Positions 24,163 through 35,854 are shown, counted from the stretch's first letter. The stretch: 64,000 nt of DNA from Dactylonectria macrodidyma (GCA_020744425.1 JAGMUV010000007.1:1302001-1366000), one strand, 5' to 3'. Program-made: numbers and translations. The notes: a model not told the origin generated them from the sequence alone.

Positions 24163-26166
24163 TCAGGACCGGCTGAACATCAACGGTACCAATACACTCC
24201 GGCTTTCCAGTCCCCGGCAATCATCCATGACCATGCTGGGTCCAAATGCGGTGCCCAAGTCCCTGCCCGCAAGGAAGCGGCATGCGTTGGGCTCGACGGG
24301 TCGGGTCTTTTTGTTACAGAACTCGCGGCTCAATTTGGTCAATACAGCGGCTTTGGCTTTTTGGAGGGCGCTGGTGCGCGCCGCTGCGTCTTCTGCGAAT
24401 AATCGGTGGGTCTCCTCTTGCTCGATGTCGCGTCGCACCGGCGAGATGTTGCTGTCAGAGTTGGCGGCGGTGGCCCGTTTGGTGAACGGATCGTATATCG
24501 TGGGTTGGAGAAGGATGGGTTGAGGATCGGCATTAAGGATTGGGGCGGATATGGGGGCAGAAACAGGGTTAGGAACAGGAGTTTCGGGTCGAATGAATTC
24601 CTCTTCTACATGAGGTTTCATGTATGGGCGAGAAGGTTTTTGGCGGCTTGAAGGCGAGCGATGGTCAGAAATGGAGGGTTGGTGAGTGAGTGATGGCTTT
24701 TCAGGGGATTCGTCGCCATCGTTGCGATGCTTTCTGCGGCGACGGCGAGAGCGCTTCCTGAACCTGGTGGTGAAGCTTGCGCCAAATTCGCTTTCTGCAG
24801 GGGCGGGCCCGACGACGGTAGTAGCATCGTCATCTCCTGAGAAGCTGTTGATGATCTCGCGGTCGGAATCGGTGAATGTGAAGCCGCCGAGGTCAATATT
24901 CATGAGCTCCCGGCTCGCCGCAGCTACGGCGGCGCTGGGGCTCGGGAGGAACTCAGAGCTCGGGCTCGTAACAAGGCTGCACTCTGATGGCGCGGGTGTG
25001 CTGCTGCTTCGGGACCACATTGAGTCGCTGTCCAGGGGCGCCAAGGCGTCGTCCCAGTTATCATTGCTGGCAAGGGAGACACTCTCAAAGTCGAACTCCT
25101 TGACGGTACCGCGGTGCGAGTTGATTAGTTGGCTCAGCTGAGGAGCGTTCATGGTAGAATTGCGAATCTGCAAGTATCGCAGCTTGGGGAAGTGGATGGG
25201 TCCACGGGTTGGGCGGATGGGAAGGGGTGACATAGGGGAAGTGACCTCGTGGAAGAGTTTCTTAGCTGATCGCGGGGCCGCAAACAGAGGGTCTCCAGCA
25301 AGGGCAACAGGACAAGGCCCCTTGCGGCCGAGCCAGTTAAATGAGAACTTTTCGAGGTTGGGAGCAAAGGTGCGGATATAGTTGTCCATGATCTTGAGAT
25401 GGTCGAGACCGGGGGAAGTGCCATAGAAATCCCAGGCATCGACAGAGATAGATAGCTTGCGAATTTGTTTCCAGCGGCGGCCAGCGGAGGGCACGCTTCC
25501 AAATCCAGGGACGTGACGGAGATAGTTGAAAGCAGATGGGTGAACGGATGAGAGAGACAGCTTGTGGAGCTTAGTCATAGGAGCTCGCTCAAGAGAGATG
25601 CGTAGGCTGATGAGGGCGTAGTCGACAATGTTGCGGCGATAGCGCTCCCGAGGATCTTGTCCCGGGCAGCGAATAGTAAGGTGACGGATATTTGGTACGT
25701 TTCGCATGGCGTTGATGAAGCTTGGGATATTGGTGGCGGCGTGGAACATGGGCGGGTATTGCTGGGTGAGGATATCACCAAGCTCGGAGTTGGCGTACTT
25801 GGGACGAGAGAGCACAGAGCCCATGCTAGTGTGAGGCGTGTAGAGAAAGGTAATTTCATTGCCGGAGGCAGGATGGATCAGAGGAGGCAAGAAAGTGGCT
25901 TCCGAATGTGGAAGATAGAAGGTGAGGTGCTCAATGTGGTGGCCGATGCGACCAAGAGCCGCAACTCGGGCCGGGCGGGTGAAGGTCGAGGCTGAAAAGG
26001 AAACATGGACGCGTGTGAAGAGGCGCTTGGTGACGAGGTTGCAGCAGGCGGACGAGGTCTGGCGGAGTGCACAGATATCCTCGGTTGAGAGGAGAGGCAG
26101 TAGGGCGTTCTTGATGAAGTCGCTTCTTAAGATAGCGACAAGGCGCTGTTCCGTTGGTGAAGCCAT
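24163..26166 (-). CDS. F-box domain protein
   Basis: Probable substrate receptor of an SCF ubiquitin ligase. It is a single exon of 667 residues from the ATG in TTGCCATGGCT; a longer in-frame start 7 codons upstream is less likely. The N-terminal F-box-like segment (about residues 10-60) reads LLPLLSTEDICALRQTSSAC then CNLVTKRLFTRVHV. A middle region (about 80-360) contains leucine-spaced segments such as NIRHLTIRCPG, LHKLSLSS, IRKLSISVDAW, LEKFSFNWLG and LRYLQIRNSTM, as in fungal F-box proteins with degenerate leucine-rich repeats. The C-terminal third is Ser/Pro-rich with a basic stretch, RKRSRRRRRKHR, that could be a nuclear signal. The target is unknown. It converges with the DsbA-like gene, 276 bases apart. 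Confidence 0.72.
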   Translation of the reverse strand: MASPTEQRLVAILRSDFIKNALLPLLSTEDICALRQTSSACCNLVTKRLFTRVHVSFSASTFTRPARVAALGRIGHHIEHLTFYLPHSEATFLPPLIHPASGNEITFLYTPHTSMGSVLSRPKYANSELGDILTQQYPPMFHAATNIPSFINAMRNVPNIRHLTIRCPGQDPRERYRRNIVDYALISLRISLERAPMTKLHKLSLSSVHPSAFNYLRHVPGFGSVPSAGRRWKQIRKLSISVDAWDFYGTSPGLDHLKIMDNYIRTFAPNLEKFSFNWLGRKGPCPVALAGDPLFAAPRSAKKLFHEVTSPMSPLPIRPTRGPIHFPKLRYLQIRNSTMNAPQLSQLINSHRGTVKEFDFESVSLASNDNWDDALAPLDSDSMWSRSSSTPAPSECSLVTSPSSEFLPSPSAAVAAASRELMNIDLGGFTFTDSDREIINSFSGDDDATTVVGPAPAESEFGASFTTRFRKRSRRRRRKHRNDGDESPEKPSLTHQPSISDHRSPSSRQKPSRPYMKPHVEEEFIRPETPVPNPVSAPISAPILNADPQPILLQPTIYDPFTKRATAANSDSNISPVRRDIEQEETHRLFAEDAAARTSALQKAKAAVLTKLSREFCNKKTRPVEPNACRFLAGRDLGTAFGPSMVMDDCRGLESRSVLVPLMFSRS

Positions 26167-26213
26167 GGCAATAATAGCATGTCGCAAGGAGCAGGATTGT
26201 ATACAGAGGTCTT

Positions 26214-26224
26214 GGGGGGGGGGG
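26214..26224. repeat. G tract in the F-box gene leader
   Basis: Eleven consecutive G lie about 48 bases upstream of the F-box start codon, so the sense-strand leader would carry a C run. Confidence 0.9.
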
Positions 26225-27023
26225 CTACCGGATGATGGTGGCTTTGGTGGGTAGATGGTGTTGTCAGTATTGTTGGTGTTGTTGGGCGTGTAAGAGTGGT
26301 GTTATGTGATGTAAGATGGGCAGATTTGATCAAGATACGAGTTGGCGAGGCGATGTTATAGGCCAATTCGGATTGCAATCCACAAGGCAGCAAAAAGAGG
26401 ATGGATGTATGTATGTCAGATTGTCTTTCTTTTGTAAGAAAGTCTCAGTGCCAATTGGGCGGCTTTGAGTAATGAGGAGGGCTTTAGAGATAAGCCCTAT
26501 AGTTGGGGTTGTGAACAAGAGAGATGAAGAGTTGAAGAAGGCGAGTTTACGATGGAAACAAAAGCCAGGAGAAACAACGGAAGGCCGCAGACGAGCTGGC
26601 CCTGGTCAGGGACGGACGAGATATATCTCGCGTGACTTAGAGCCCCTCGTTTTCGGATCACTCCTGACTGGCGAGAGAGGGCTCAAGAAAAAAAGCTCTC
26701 TCTCTGTCTCTGCGCTGCATCCTATCCTCTTCCCATACTTAACACCAACCTTGCCCTAGTGCCGAGCCATAGCGCATGGGTCCATCGCGAGAATGCGGTC
26801 TCTGACCGCAATTCACTGGCTGGCAGTGACTCACGGGGGATGCAGAGCTGCAGAGCTATAGTGGGCTGCAGACGTAGCTGCAGAGGGGACCCGGCAGTGT
26901 GGTGGAGACACAAGCCGGGCGCGACGATCCACACAACCAGCTGGGACGTTGTTGTTTCTGTCTGGACTTTTTGATCGACGGCGGACGGACGTTGGACAAG
27001 ACCAGGGACCAGACTAGGGAACA

Positions 27024-27044
27024 GGGGGGGGGGGGGGGGGGGGG
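27024..27044. repeat. Poly-G tract, 21 bases
   Basis: An uninterrupted run of 21 G follows GGGAACA and precedes CTGGTCAGC, in non-coding DNA about 860 bases upstream of the F-box gene. Confidence 0.95.
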
Positions 27045-29742
27045 CTGGTCAGCGACTCAGCGCGTACAGCCCGGGTTGTGGTACACGGGAGGACGAGAGA
27101 GGACGAATCAGATGGTGGATACAAGCCAACGGCCCACGATTGGGATATCAAGGATATGTCCTGAGTAGGACATGTCGTTGGTGGACATGTCGTGGGACAC
27201 TGAAGTCTAGGCTGGGATATGTCGTGGAGACGGTCCGTGGAGCCTCGAAGCTCGTGGCAGCAAAGTCCAGCAACCAATTATGTAACTGTGGCTAGGGCGA
27301 CGTTGCATCTCGCGGGGAGCCACACCGCGTTGTGACTCGACCGCGCACCGTCGTCGCCCTCTGATTGGTCCAAGGCGCGCACACCTACACCTTCGATTTT
27401 GGCCTGTGTAGCCCTGTACAGCCTCCAGCACACCTTGGACGCATCGACATGGTGTTGTTGTGCCTGAGCTGGTACCTGGGCTGTACATCCTGATCTGATG
27501 GGGCTCCAGGTGACGTCCGCCTCGCTCTCTTCACAGGCTCACAATCTGAAGAACGATAGCCAGTCGGGAGGCCTACAACGGGTCATCCTCCTGCAGGCTC
27601 TTTCATTCAGCTGTTTCTCCTGCAACTGCGCTGCACCTCAACTGCACCTCAACTGCACTTCGCACACTGCACCTTACACAATGCACCTCGGATCCCCCCA
27701 TTCTCCTCCCCCCACCCACTAGGTACGTACTATACAAAGAATACAACTGCAATAATCCCTCGCGTAATGCCGTTTCTCTCCTCCCTCCACCTCGGAAAAT
27801 CCCTGAGCTGTCCGCACCCACCCACTTCGGCGAGTTTTATGCTGGTATCCTCGGGCTTGACGGGTATCCTCCAAGTACCCCCATCCACGGCTGTTTATCG
27901 ATAGCGCTTCCCGCACCCTGGTCTGCCCTACCTTGTTCCATCCTCCCGCGATGTTCGTTAGCTGCAGATGGCCGCCCGTCCAATGGGAACCGCGTGTTTC
28001 GACGCGAACAGACGCGCAACGTGGACGACGGGGACGCGCGACAGCACCGATGCCACCGAACAAGCCACGGGAAACGTTGTGGGGAAGGGAGGGATTATGC
28101 TGGCTGGCGCATGGGAAACAAGGGATGGATGACTCCGAGCGCAAACACCCACGATGTTTCCACCTGTTGGCGCAAAGAAACAACAGGGTCCGGCTCCAAA
28201 AGGTCTCGGCTCGAGACGAGGATCAAATCAAATAATTTTCAATTCATGAATTGTGCGGCGACTACGTAGCTAGAGGCTCAGCTAAGACACCGGGGGAAAG
28301 GCGGATCTAATGCCGTTGAGGACTTGAGGTCCGTCTCTTTTATGCGTTCGATGCGTGGCTGAAGCATGGCCACCTGCACCGGCAGGATGGCGGCGGGCTG
28401 CGGGCTGCTAGCGATCGCCTCAATATCAAATGGGAATTGCAGAGTGCGAAATGCGCAATGAACGACATCGTGTCTCTCTCACGTCGCGCCACAACCCTCT
28501 CTTGCCCTCTGTCCCTTGTCTCCACACCACCCATCCCGTGCCACAGCCACCCGCATTCACCATCATCGCCATCACCATCCCCATCCCAATCGTTATCCCC
28601 GTCACCTCACATCCTTGTCCTCAATTGTCTTGTCTAGCTCGTCTTCCCCCCGTCTCAACCGACAAGTCAAGAAAGTCGAAAAACCCTCACCCTAAACATG
28701 CATCAGCTTTAAGCTTCTTCATCCATTCTCTGCCCTCGCTCTCCGCTACCATCGTCAGATGTCCACTTTGCTCTCCATCCTCTCTGACTCTTCCGCGCCC
28801 CATCATCCATCCAAACCCCCATACCCCCATAGCCCTAGCCCCCCTGCCCACCTGTTTCAAACGCTTCTGCCACCTCGAAACATGCCTTGTAAGTCGTCTG
28901 CCCCATCCTGCCGGGTCCCGACGTCCTCGTCACAGCGCCTCCAAGTCCTCAGCCACTCGTCCATCCGACCTACCTCGACCTGCGACGATCCAATCCCGTG
29001 TGTCTGGGGTATCGTGGTGTGTGTAGGTCGGCAGACCTTTCCACCTGTCGGAGCCCTCCGGTGGCATCGTGTGGCGTCCCTTTGCAGTTCCTCTTGCAGT
29101 CTTCTTGCAGTTGCAGTGTTGCATCATTCTCGAGTCTTTCACTTACACGAGACCGGGCTTCCTGCTGACCCTCCCTGCTACCTCTCAAGTCTGCCTTGAC
29201 AACGATGCAACACCCCCCGTCCTGTACATCTCAACTCTCGTTTTTGCTTCATCCACTTCCATGACCTCCCTACCCTCTCACCTGCCAGGTCACCCAGACA
29301 ATTTCTTGTCTTATGGATGCATACACTCAACCGACTACTTCGTTTCGTCTTTCTCCATCGCCACGTAGCTTTGAGAAAAAAGTCTTCAACCACGTCAACC
29401 TCGCTTCCGGCATAGCACAAGCATGTCTCAAGCGTGTCAACCAACTTAGCTCCTCTTCTGTAGTATTGGTCCCATGGCAAAATAGTTTTTTATTCTCGTC
29501 TCGTTTCACAAGGGCCCTGGTTAAGCGATGCCAACGCCGTCCTAGATGCTCGCACATGGTGGGTATCAAAAATCATCTGGGCTCTAGTCCCGCCCACAAA
29601 ACAATCAGCCGGGCCACGGCTACCAACCAACTCTCAAGCCTCAGTCAACTTTTCGGGACCCGCATGGCTACTCTGGAGACGTCTCGGTAGGTAGGTTGCC
29701 CACCATCACCTCGAATCCCTCCTGCCAATCAAGTTCCCAGCC

Positions 29743-31854
29743 TTATTTTCCTCTACCTCTGCCCCGGCCTCGACCGCCTCCTCGACCACCACGGCCACCA
29801 CGTTGCCCTCCTCTGCCCCTAAAGTTAGACCCTTGAGGTGGGTTGTCGGTATAAGACTGTCCACGAGGGGCTTGCCCTTGCAGGTGAGCTGGTGGAGGTA
29901 CGTTCCGAAAGTCTCGCGTATTCGAAGATAAAGGTGGTTTCGCCGGGAGAGACGGGGGCCCTGTAGGAGCATATGTCGGTACACCGGGCGGAGGAGGGTA
30001 CCTTGACCCAAGCGATCCTTGGCGTTGCGGTGGTCCTGGTGGAGGGCCGGGAGGGAGTGGTGGCAGTGGCAGTTGGCTCTGCCCTCGACCATTGTTCCCT
30101 CGAGCTGGTCTGTCGTTTCGAGACGTCCCATTCTGCGGCAACTGGATATTGCTAGCCATCCGAATCTGCCCGAGCGGTGCGCGTTGCTTGACAGGCTTGG
30201 TACCCAAAAACTCCACCTCCGAGTCGTCACTGGAGTAGTGGACGTTGGTCGTCCGCGCTGCGTGCCCGCGTATCTTGAGCTCGGGAGCTCGCGTCGTTCT
30301 GGCGTTCTCTTGAGCCCCACCTGTCTCCTCGATGCTCGACAAACCACAATCCGCATCTAGATATTGATCGCGGTTCTTGACTGACCATGTAGGGTTGGGC
30401 ACATCGCCACCCCGGCGGCGCTTGCAGTCGGCGGAGAAGTGGGTGTTGCTCCCACACATGGAACATGACGCGGAGATGAAGATGACTTTGTTGATGGTTC
30501 CAGCCTCCGGATGAAACGATCGCCACACCTGCGTGCAGTCCTTTTCGAGGTGGTCTGAAGAGCCACAGACGTCGCAAGCCAATCCCTCACCCTTGGTCAA
30601 AGCTAGCTTCTCGGTACATTGGGATGCCTGGTGGCCAACCTGACGGCACTTTTTGCACCTCTCGCGACTCGGGCAGCAAAGGTCCGGGTGATCAAGACTA
30701 CCGCAGGATGAACAGATCAGCGTAGGACAACTGGTTGCCAGGTGTGTTCCACGTCCGCAAAGCAGACACATCTGGGCGGGGTCACTGGCAGAAGGGAAGT
30801 ATCTCCGCTGTTGCTCCAACGCAACAGACCCTGTAGGGACGTTTCGCTTGGTCATGATGGGCCCGTCCTGGGAAGCGGTAGATGATGCGACAAGTGAGCG
30901 GCCATTGGCTCGCAGAGGTTGATGATTACCGTTTGCATGTGCCACCTCAGGCAGGAGTGACGCTGAATCACTCACTCCGCCCGTTCGTTCAGACTTGTTC
31001 AAGATAGGCTCGTACTCCAACTCGCTGTTGGATGCTGAGTCTTCTTCACGGTCAAGAGCTGCATCCATGCTGACACTAGAAGCGCGTGAGCTCTTTCGCT
31101 TGCCAGCAGCCTCGGAGGCAAGCTGCTTCGGCGGCCGGGGAGGAAGTGCATGACGCATTTTGCTGTGCTGAATATCCTCCAGAAGAGCTGCTAGTTCACC
31201 CGTGCTCTCAACTTCCTTGGCTATTTGCCTCGCGCTTCGCCGTTTTTTGGGTTTCAAAGCCGAAAAATTGTCAATGTAATGAACATAAGCTGTTTGGATA
31301 AGGGTGGGCGTGATGGTGTGAGTGAGGTCCTCGTTAGAAAGGCAGAATTCGCGGGTCCAGTCCTTGAAGCGGACTGTCCATGAGCCATCCTTCGAGGTAA
31401 GTGTAGGCAGCTTGAAGGTGAGCGAGTCGTGTTGAAACTCGTTAGTGAGTGAGGTCCTCACAACGGTCTTGCTTATGGTTGGGTTCCAACCTACGGTTGG
31501 CTTTGAGGGTTTGGTTTGGTACAGAGAGACTGTTTGGGGTGACTCGTCCTTCGACGGTGCCTCAGTCTCGATCGAATGACTACTCGTCGTGGCCTGAGGC
31601 TCATCCTCGTCAATCTCGCCTTCCTCTGCGCTGAGAGACTCCTCGCCCAAAGGCTCCTGGCCGAGAGGCTTAGGATCTGCCGTTTGAGGGGGATCCGTCC
31701 TCATGCGCTTGGAGTCTGGGAGAGATGAGGTGTTGTTGGGGGATGCAGGAACGGGAGAATCCTCAAGGAGCCTCTTCTTGGTCGGGGGCGAGGATTCGGC
31801 TTCGGAGGAGATGAGGCTAATCACCTCCCCAGGGTCAAACTGCGCACCAGCCAT
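29743..31854 (-). CDS. TRAMP-complex zinc-knuckle protein Air1/Air2 homolog
   Basis: RNA-binding subunit that would join a Trf4-type poly(A) polymerase and Mtr4 to mark nuclear RNAs for the exosome. It is a single exon of 703 residues from ATG 31854. Five CX2CX4HX4C zinc knuckles lie at about residues 360-475: CLLCGRGTHLATSC, CSSCGSLDHPDLCC, CKKCRQVGHQASQC, CDVCGSSDHLEKDC and CSMCGSNTHFSADC. This number and spacing are the signature of the Air family. The N-terminal half is Ser/Pro-rich, with TKKR and SKRMR patches. The C-terminal tail is Pro-rich and ends in RGG-type repeats (RGRGGQRGGRGGRGGGRGRG), which usually bind RNA and are arginine-methylated. Confidence 0.87.
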   Translation of the reverse strand: MAGAQFDPGEVISLISSEAESSPPTKKRLLEDSPVPASPNNTSSLPDSKRMRTDPPQTADPKPLGQEPLGEESLSAEEGEIDEDEPQATTSSHSIETEAPSKDESPQTVSLYQTKPSKPTVGWNPTISKTVVRTSLTNEFQHDSLTFKLPTLTSKDGSWTVRFKDWTREFCLSNEDLTHTITPTLIQTAYVHYIDNFSALKPKKRRSARQIAKEVESTGELAALLEDIQHSKMRHALPPRPPKQLASEAAGKRKSSRASSVSMDAALDREEDSASNSELEYEPILNKSERTGGVSDSASLLPEVAHANGNHQPLRANGRSLVASSTASQDGPIMTKRNVPTGSVALEQQRRYFPSASDPAQMCLLCGRGTHLATSCPTLICSSCGSLDHPDLCCPSRERCKKCRQVGHQASQCTEKLALTKGEGLACDVCGSSDHLEKDCTQVWRSFHPEAGTINKVIFISASCSMCGSNTHFSADCKRRRGGDVPNPTWSVKNRDQYLDADCGLSSIEETGGAQENARTTRAPELKIRGHAARTTNVHYSSDDSEVEFLGTKPVKQRAPLGQIRMASNIQLPQNGTSRNDRPARGNNGRGQSQLPLPPLPPGPPPGPPQRQGSLGSRYPPPPGVPTYAPTGPPSLPAKPPLSSNTRDFRNVPPPAHLQGQAPRGQSYTDNPPQGSNFRGRGGQRGGRGGRGGGRGRGRGRGK

Positions 31855-34387
31855 TTTTTCCAAGATCAAAAGAAAGTGAGAGAGACCCTACCTATGCGCG
31901 GGGTGCCAGGAAGGGCAGCCGCGACCTGCCGCGAGGCAAAGTACAATTCTTTGTGTGCAAAAATTGCTCCAAAAAATGCGATTCGACCTTCAGGCTCAGA
32001 CTCGAGCTCAGGTTCAGGCTCAGGTTCAGACTCAGGCTCAGGTTCGGGTTTAGGCTCGGGCTCGGGCTTGGAGGGGTTGGGCTTGGGTTCAAGCTGCAAG
32101 GCTGGCAACTCACAAGGCTTCAGCCTCGACTCACGATGTCTCACCACTAACCTGCCAACCTTACAAAGGCTCAGCAAGCGGAGGACAGTTGACGTGAACA
32201 GATGCGTCAGTCAAGATCTCCTCAAGATATGGTGCGATGACAGCCAGGAATCCACATGAACTGGCGGGCAGAACCAAAAGTGCGCCCGGCCCCTGTGCAG
32301 GCTCTTGTCTGTTCTGAGCGTGCTTCCTGGAGCGAGGTACAGCACACGTACGTTAATGAACGCGGTGCTGGCGGGAAATGAATGAGATGGGGGAGTCGCT
32401 TAAGTAGCGATTGGCGGCGTGTTCCTGGACCAAGGTACAATGGATGCCCCCTATTCAGCGACTGGGCCGGCGGAATAGTCAGATGGCGAGGGCGGTGGTG
32501 ATGGGATGCACCGCGTTGCGTTCGCTTCAAGCAGAGAGATGAGCGCTGCGATGCGATAATATTGGGAGCTCTTTGAAAAAACTCAAGCCAGCCAATCAGG
32601 GCGCGTCTGTATGTTGGAGGTTCCATTTGGACGGGCAAATTCCCAAAGCTGCGCCGGGGACCGAAGATTAACCACGGCCTTCCTGAGGCACGGGCATCGC
32701 AAACAATTTCCCGCGGTGCCCGCAACAGCAATGTTGAGAAAATGCCAAGGTCGCCGTAGTGAATTACACTGCCAGCACCGATGAAGCGGTTCTGGAAGTG
32801 GGCAAGCCACTGGCATGGACAAGCCATGGGCAAGCTGTCGTTAGCAGGCCACTCAAAGCCATCCAAGCTCACCAAAGCTGACCCCAGCATGGACGGCGCT
32901 GCACGATGCACCTGCACGGCCCGGGCCAATGCTCCGACAGACATGCGACCGGTCAGCCGATATTCACACTTCCACACGTGCTACCAGATCTCGTGTGCAA
33001 GGTGAAACTTGGTAGCGCCGCGAGATGTGAACTGTGCCTCTATGAGTCTGGCCAGATCAAAAGGCGGCGAGGCGGTCGACCCTGAGATCAGTTGCACATG
33101 CCACGCAATCTCTCCCTATCTCCATTTATATATCTCGTATATCTGCCATCTCACACTGTCTGTGGACAGTCCAAAAAATAGTATATCTCTTGTTGCCACC
33201 CCACGCTCTCTGTGCCCAAGCTCTCGGAGACAAGCCTTACAACCGCAGTATCCGTGTTCGTTCATCCGTCGCCGTACCGCTGTCCGACCTCGCGCTGCCG
33301 ATCCCCGGTCGGCATAACTCCGTACCGACGTCCCACAATCCATATCCAGCTCCGCGGCCGACCGCCGTCCCGTTTGCCCTCCGTGGTCATCTTCGTCGTC
33401 GTCAGCCTGTGCACGTGTCGTGTCGGATTCATTCACTGAGTCTGGAGCATCGCATCCTAGAGAGCACTCTGCCGCAGAAGCAAGCTCGGTTCGCCCCCCG
33501 TCCAGAAGCCGCGCTAGCATTGGCCTGCCAGCTTGCTAGGTACCTACCCAAGGCCCCTACCTGGCCTAGAGCCCCTAGTCTCCAGAGACCCTCTCCCAGC
33601 AATCTAGCCTCCACTATCCCTGGCCGAATTGGCCGAACTGGTCGAACTGGTCAAACTGGCCTCACCAAACGTCCCCAGTACGTATCGCCCTCTTCGCCCA
33701 CTACGCCCACTGTGGTCCCCTGGAAATCCCCTGAGATCCCCTGGACCTCTCCCGTTGGTTCGTGCGTGTCCCGTCTTGCCTGCGTGCCTGCTCGCTTGCT
33801 CGTGTCGTGGCCGTGGAGGAGGAAGTGGCTGCTCATCGCTCTAAACTTAGGTGTCGCTCCGTCGGCCTCGTTCAATCTTCCGCTCGGCATCCCCTCTTCC
33901 TCGCTCTTCCCCACGACTCGCTCGGGCTGTCTCCATTCACCAATCCTTTCTCTTCCATTTTTCATCTTCCATCTTCATTTTCTCACCCATCACGTCCATC
34001 ACCGCCGCCTCGACGGCCATCCTGCCCGTCCGGCCTCGTATCGATAACCCATCGCCTTTCTCTCGCCCCTGCGTCTGCCTTGCATCTCCGACGCTCTCCG
34101 TGACATCATTAGGGGAAAGCCGCTTAGCCACCAGTCTCGCACACAGCCACGCTCTCTAATCTCCTCTCGCTTCCTCTCCCACGCCCATCAATCGACCATC
34201 GCGAATCCCACTGGTCCATCCGCCCGCCGATCTGGCTCTCCAGCCCTCCAACCAATCCCCTCCTCGCTCGCGCTCCGCGTCATCACCCGTCAATACCGCC
34301 AAGCTGTCTTCTCCGATCCTGCTCCAGCGCACCGTTTCCTACGACGCAGGCACTAAACCTGCGCGACGGGGAAGCATCTATCTCAAC
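31855..34387. other. Gene-free region between divergent AIR and ORM genes
   Basis: 2.5 kb separate two divergent start codons. The stretch holds a hexanucleotide-like repeat (31990-32080), a degenerate GGCCGAACTGGT repeat at about 33600-33662, and a long CT-rich leader (about 33880-34330) before ORM. No protein-coding frame has a believable domain. Confidence 0.5.
31990..32080. repeat. Degenerate 6-bp minisatellite (TCAGGC/TTCAGG)
   Basis: About 15 copies of a six-base unit related to TCAGGT and TCAGGC, drifting to TCGGGC at the right end. It starts about 135 bases upstream of the AIR start codon and so lies in its promoter or leader. The minus-strand frame across it reads as a Pro-Glu repeat, which explains an apparent open frame there. 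Confidence 0.85.
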
Positions 34388-35112
34388 ATGCCCGAGCGCA
34401 ACACAGGCGGCGGCGCCCGGAGGAGGAGATCTAGCAGTATCCTCCAGGTTTACCACGAGCCTCCAGAGACCCTGGAGCAGATCAGCGACCAGGCTGCTCT
34501 GCCAAACCTCAACGCCAACTGGACAAACGCGAAAGGTAACTTGACTCATGAGAAACCTCCCGCGCTGACCGACTGAATGGCTGACATGGAATTGTGTGCA
34601 GGAGCATGGACCATCCATTTTGTTCTGATCGCGTGCCTCAAGATCTTTTACGACATCATCCCTGGTGTCTCGCAGGAGACATCATGGACCCTCGTGAACA
34701 TGACATACATGTTCGGCTCGTACATCATGTTCCACTACGTCCGCGGAGTGCCTTTTGAGTTCAACAGCGGTGCTTTCGACAACTTGAACATGTGGGAGCA
34801 GATCGATAACGGCGCCCAGTATACGCCCACCAAGAAGTTTCTTCTCGGTGTCCCAATTATGCTGTTCCTACTCAGCACCCACTACACCCACTACGACCTA
34901 GCTTACTTCATCATCAACTTCCTTGCCGTCTTGGCTGTAGTTATTCCAAAGCTACCATTTGTGCGTCTCCAACACACCTCCCCTGCCCCTTCCTGCAGCA
35001 TTGGCCCGACATGCTTTTTATTTGACAGAGTTCAGTTGGGTCTTGCATGCTAACGTATCCACAGAGCCATCGGATGCGGTTCGGACTTTTCTCTGGTGTC
35101 CCGGAGGAGTAA
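34388..35112 (+). CDS. ORM1: ORM family regulator of serine palmitoyltransferase
   Basis: Endoplasmic reticulum membrane protein that inhibits serine palmitoyltransferase and so controls sphingolipid synthesis. Three exons, 34388-34535, 34602-34960 and 35065-35112, give 184 residues. The last exon encodes only 15 residues (SHRMRFGLFSGVPEE), and its acceptor has a good branch site (GCTAAC). Conserved family blocks are NANWTNAKGAWTIHFVLIAC, NMTYMFGSYIMFHYVRGVPF, THYTHYDLAYFIINF and the C-terminal HRMRFGL. The membrane segments are about residues 53-70, 77-95, 120-137 and 143-162. The N-terminal RRRRSSS cluster matches the position where yeast Orm proteins are phosphorylated by Ypk1-type kinases, which relieves inhibition. 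Confidence 0.95.
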
Positions 35113-35854
35113 GTGTGCGTCTATCCGGTATCTTGGTATCCTCTACTGGAGTAAGGGGCGTTGGGGCTTCTGTATTTGGCCGAGAAAGGATGGAGGTACA
35201 GAAAAGACAGAATGGGCGATTGAGACTGTGCATATTAATAGCGGGCATTATCTGTTACGCGGCCTTTGGCGCAAGGTTTGGTCGTTCAGCGGTAGCTTCG
35301 AAGACACATTTGGATTTAGACAACGTTTCTCTCAACACTCTTTCACCCACCGTCCACCTGAACTCTCAAGATCAGAAGCATTTATCAGGCAACACGCGGC
35401 ATTTTGTCTTCACAATTGTTGTTTTCAAAGCATGATGTCCTATGTTCGCGTCACGTACAGTTCAACCCAGCCTTCATCACAGAAACTTGTCAAGCGCTCT
35501 CAACTCCTCTCCGGACCCTTTGTTATGAGAAATTAACTGGCTTAAACTACAGCTTGACGTCGTTCCTGGTGCGTTACCCGCGTCTTTGACTTCTCAGTCA
35601 CCAAGCCAACACATGCAGAGTGGTAACTTACACCAATGCAAGCTGAAGATGGACGAGTTCCATGACGACGAGACAAAAGTCAGACCAAGAGATGTGAATT
35701 ATAAGAGAGGGGATCGAGGCGCTGTCTTTGTCGGCTTCCTTGGTCTCTACCTCCTCAGTTCACTCGTTTCTCCATCCCTTAGGCGCAAGACCTCGACTGT
35801 CTTCGCGATCTTTCAAGTCAATCGTTTGGGTCTCGGCTCTTTTTATTTTTTATC
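35113..35854 (+). other. Intergenic stretch, promoter of the repeat-rich wall protein
   Basis: This is 3' flank of ORM followed by the leader of the surface protein. The last 100 bases are T/C-rich (CTCGGCTCTTTTTATTTTTTATC), as in highly expressed fungal genes. No other gene is supported. Confidence 0.5.

Larger units (their letters stand above)
26167..29742. other. Large gene-free block
   Basis: 3.6 kb lie between the F-box start and the 3' end of AIR, without a supported gene. It contains G tracts (26214-26224, 27024-27044), TGCACCTCAAC-type repeats at about 27625-27685, and CATC/CCATCCC-rich DNA at about 28550-28610. Open frames on both strands are Pro/Ser-rich and look like by-products of CT-rich DNA. 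A non-coding transcript or a spliced gene with very short exons cannot be ruled out. Confidence 0.45.

Noticed and set aside
28430..29026. 198-codon plus-strand frame rich in Pro, Ser and His
   Set aside because: Arises from CATC/CCATCCC repeats; other frames are open across the same DNA.
31866..32177. Pro-Glu repeat protein on the minus strand
   Set aside because: It is only the translation of the hexanucleotide minisatellite in the AIR promoter region.
32222..32977. 251-codon minus-strand frame
   Set aside because: No recognisable motif, no splice context, and unlike the protein composition of neighbouring genes.
33190..34047. 285-codon plus-strand frame upstream of ORM
   Set aside because: Pro/Ser/Arg-rich translation of CT-rich leader DNA without a domain; a second frame is open in the same place.
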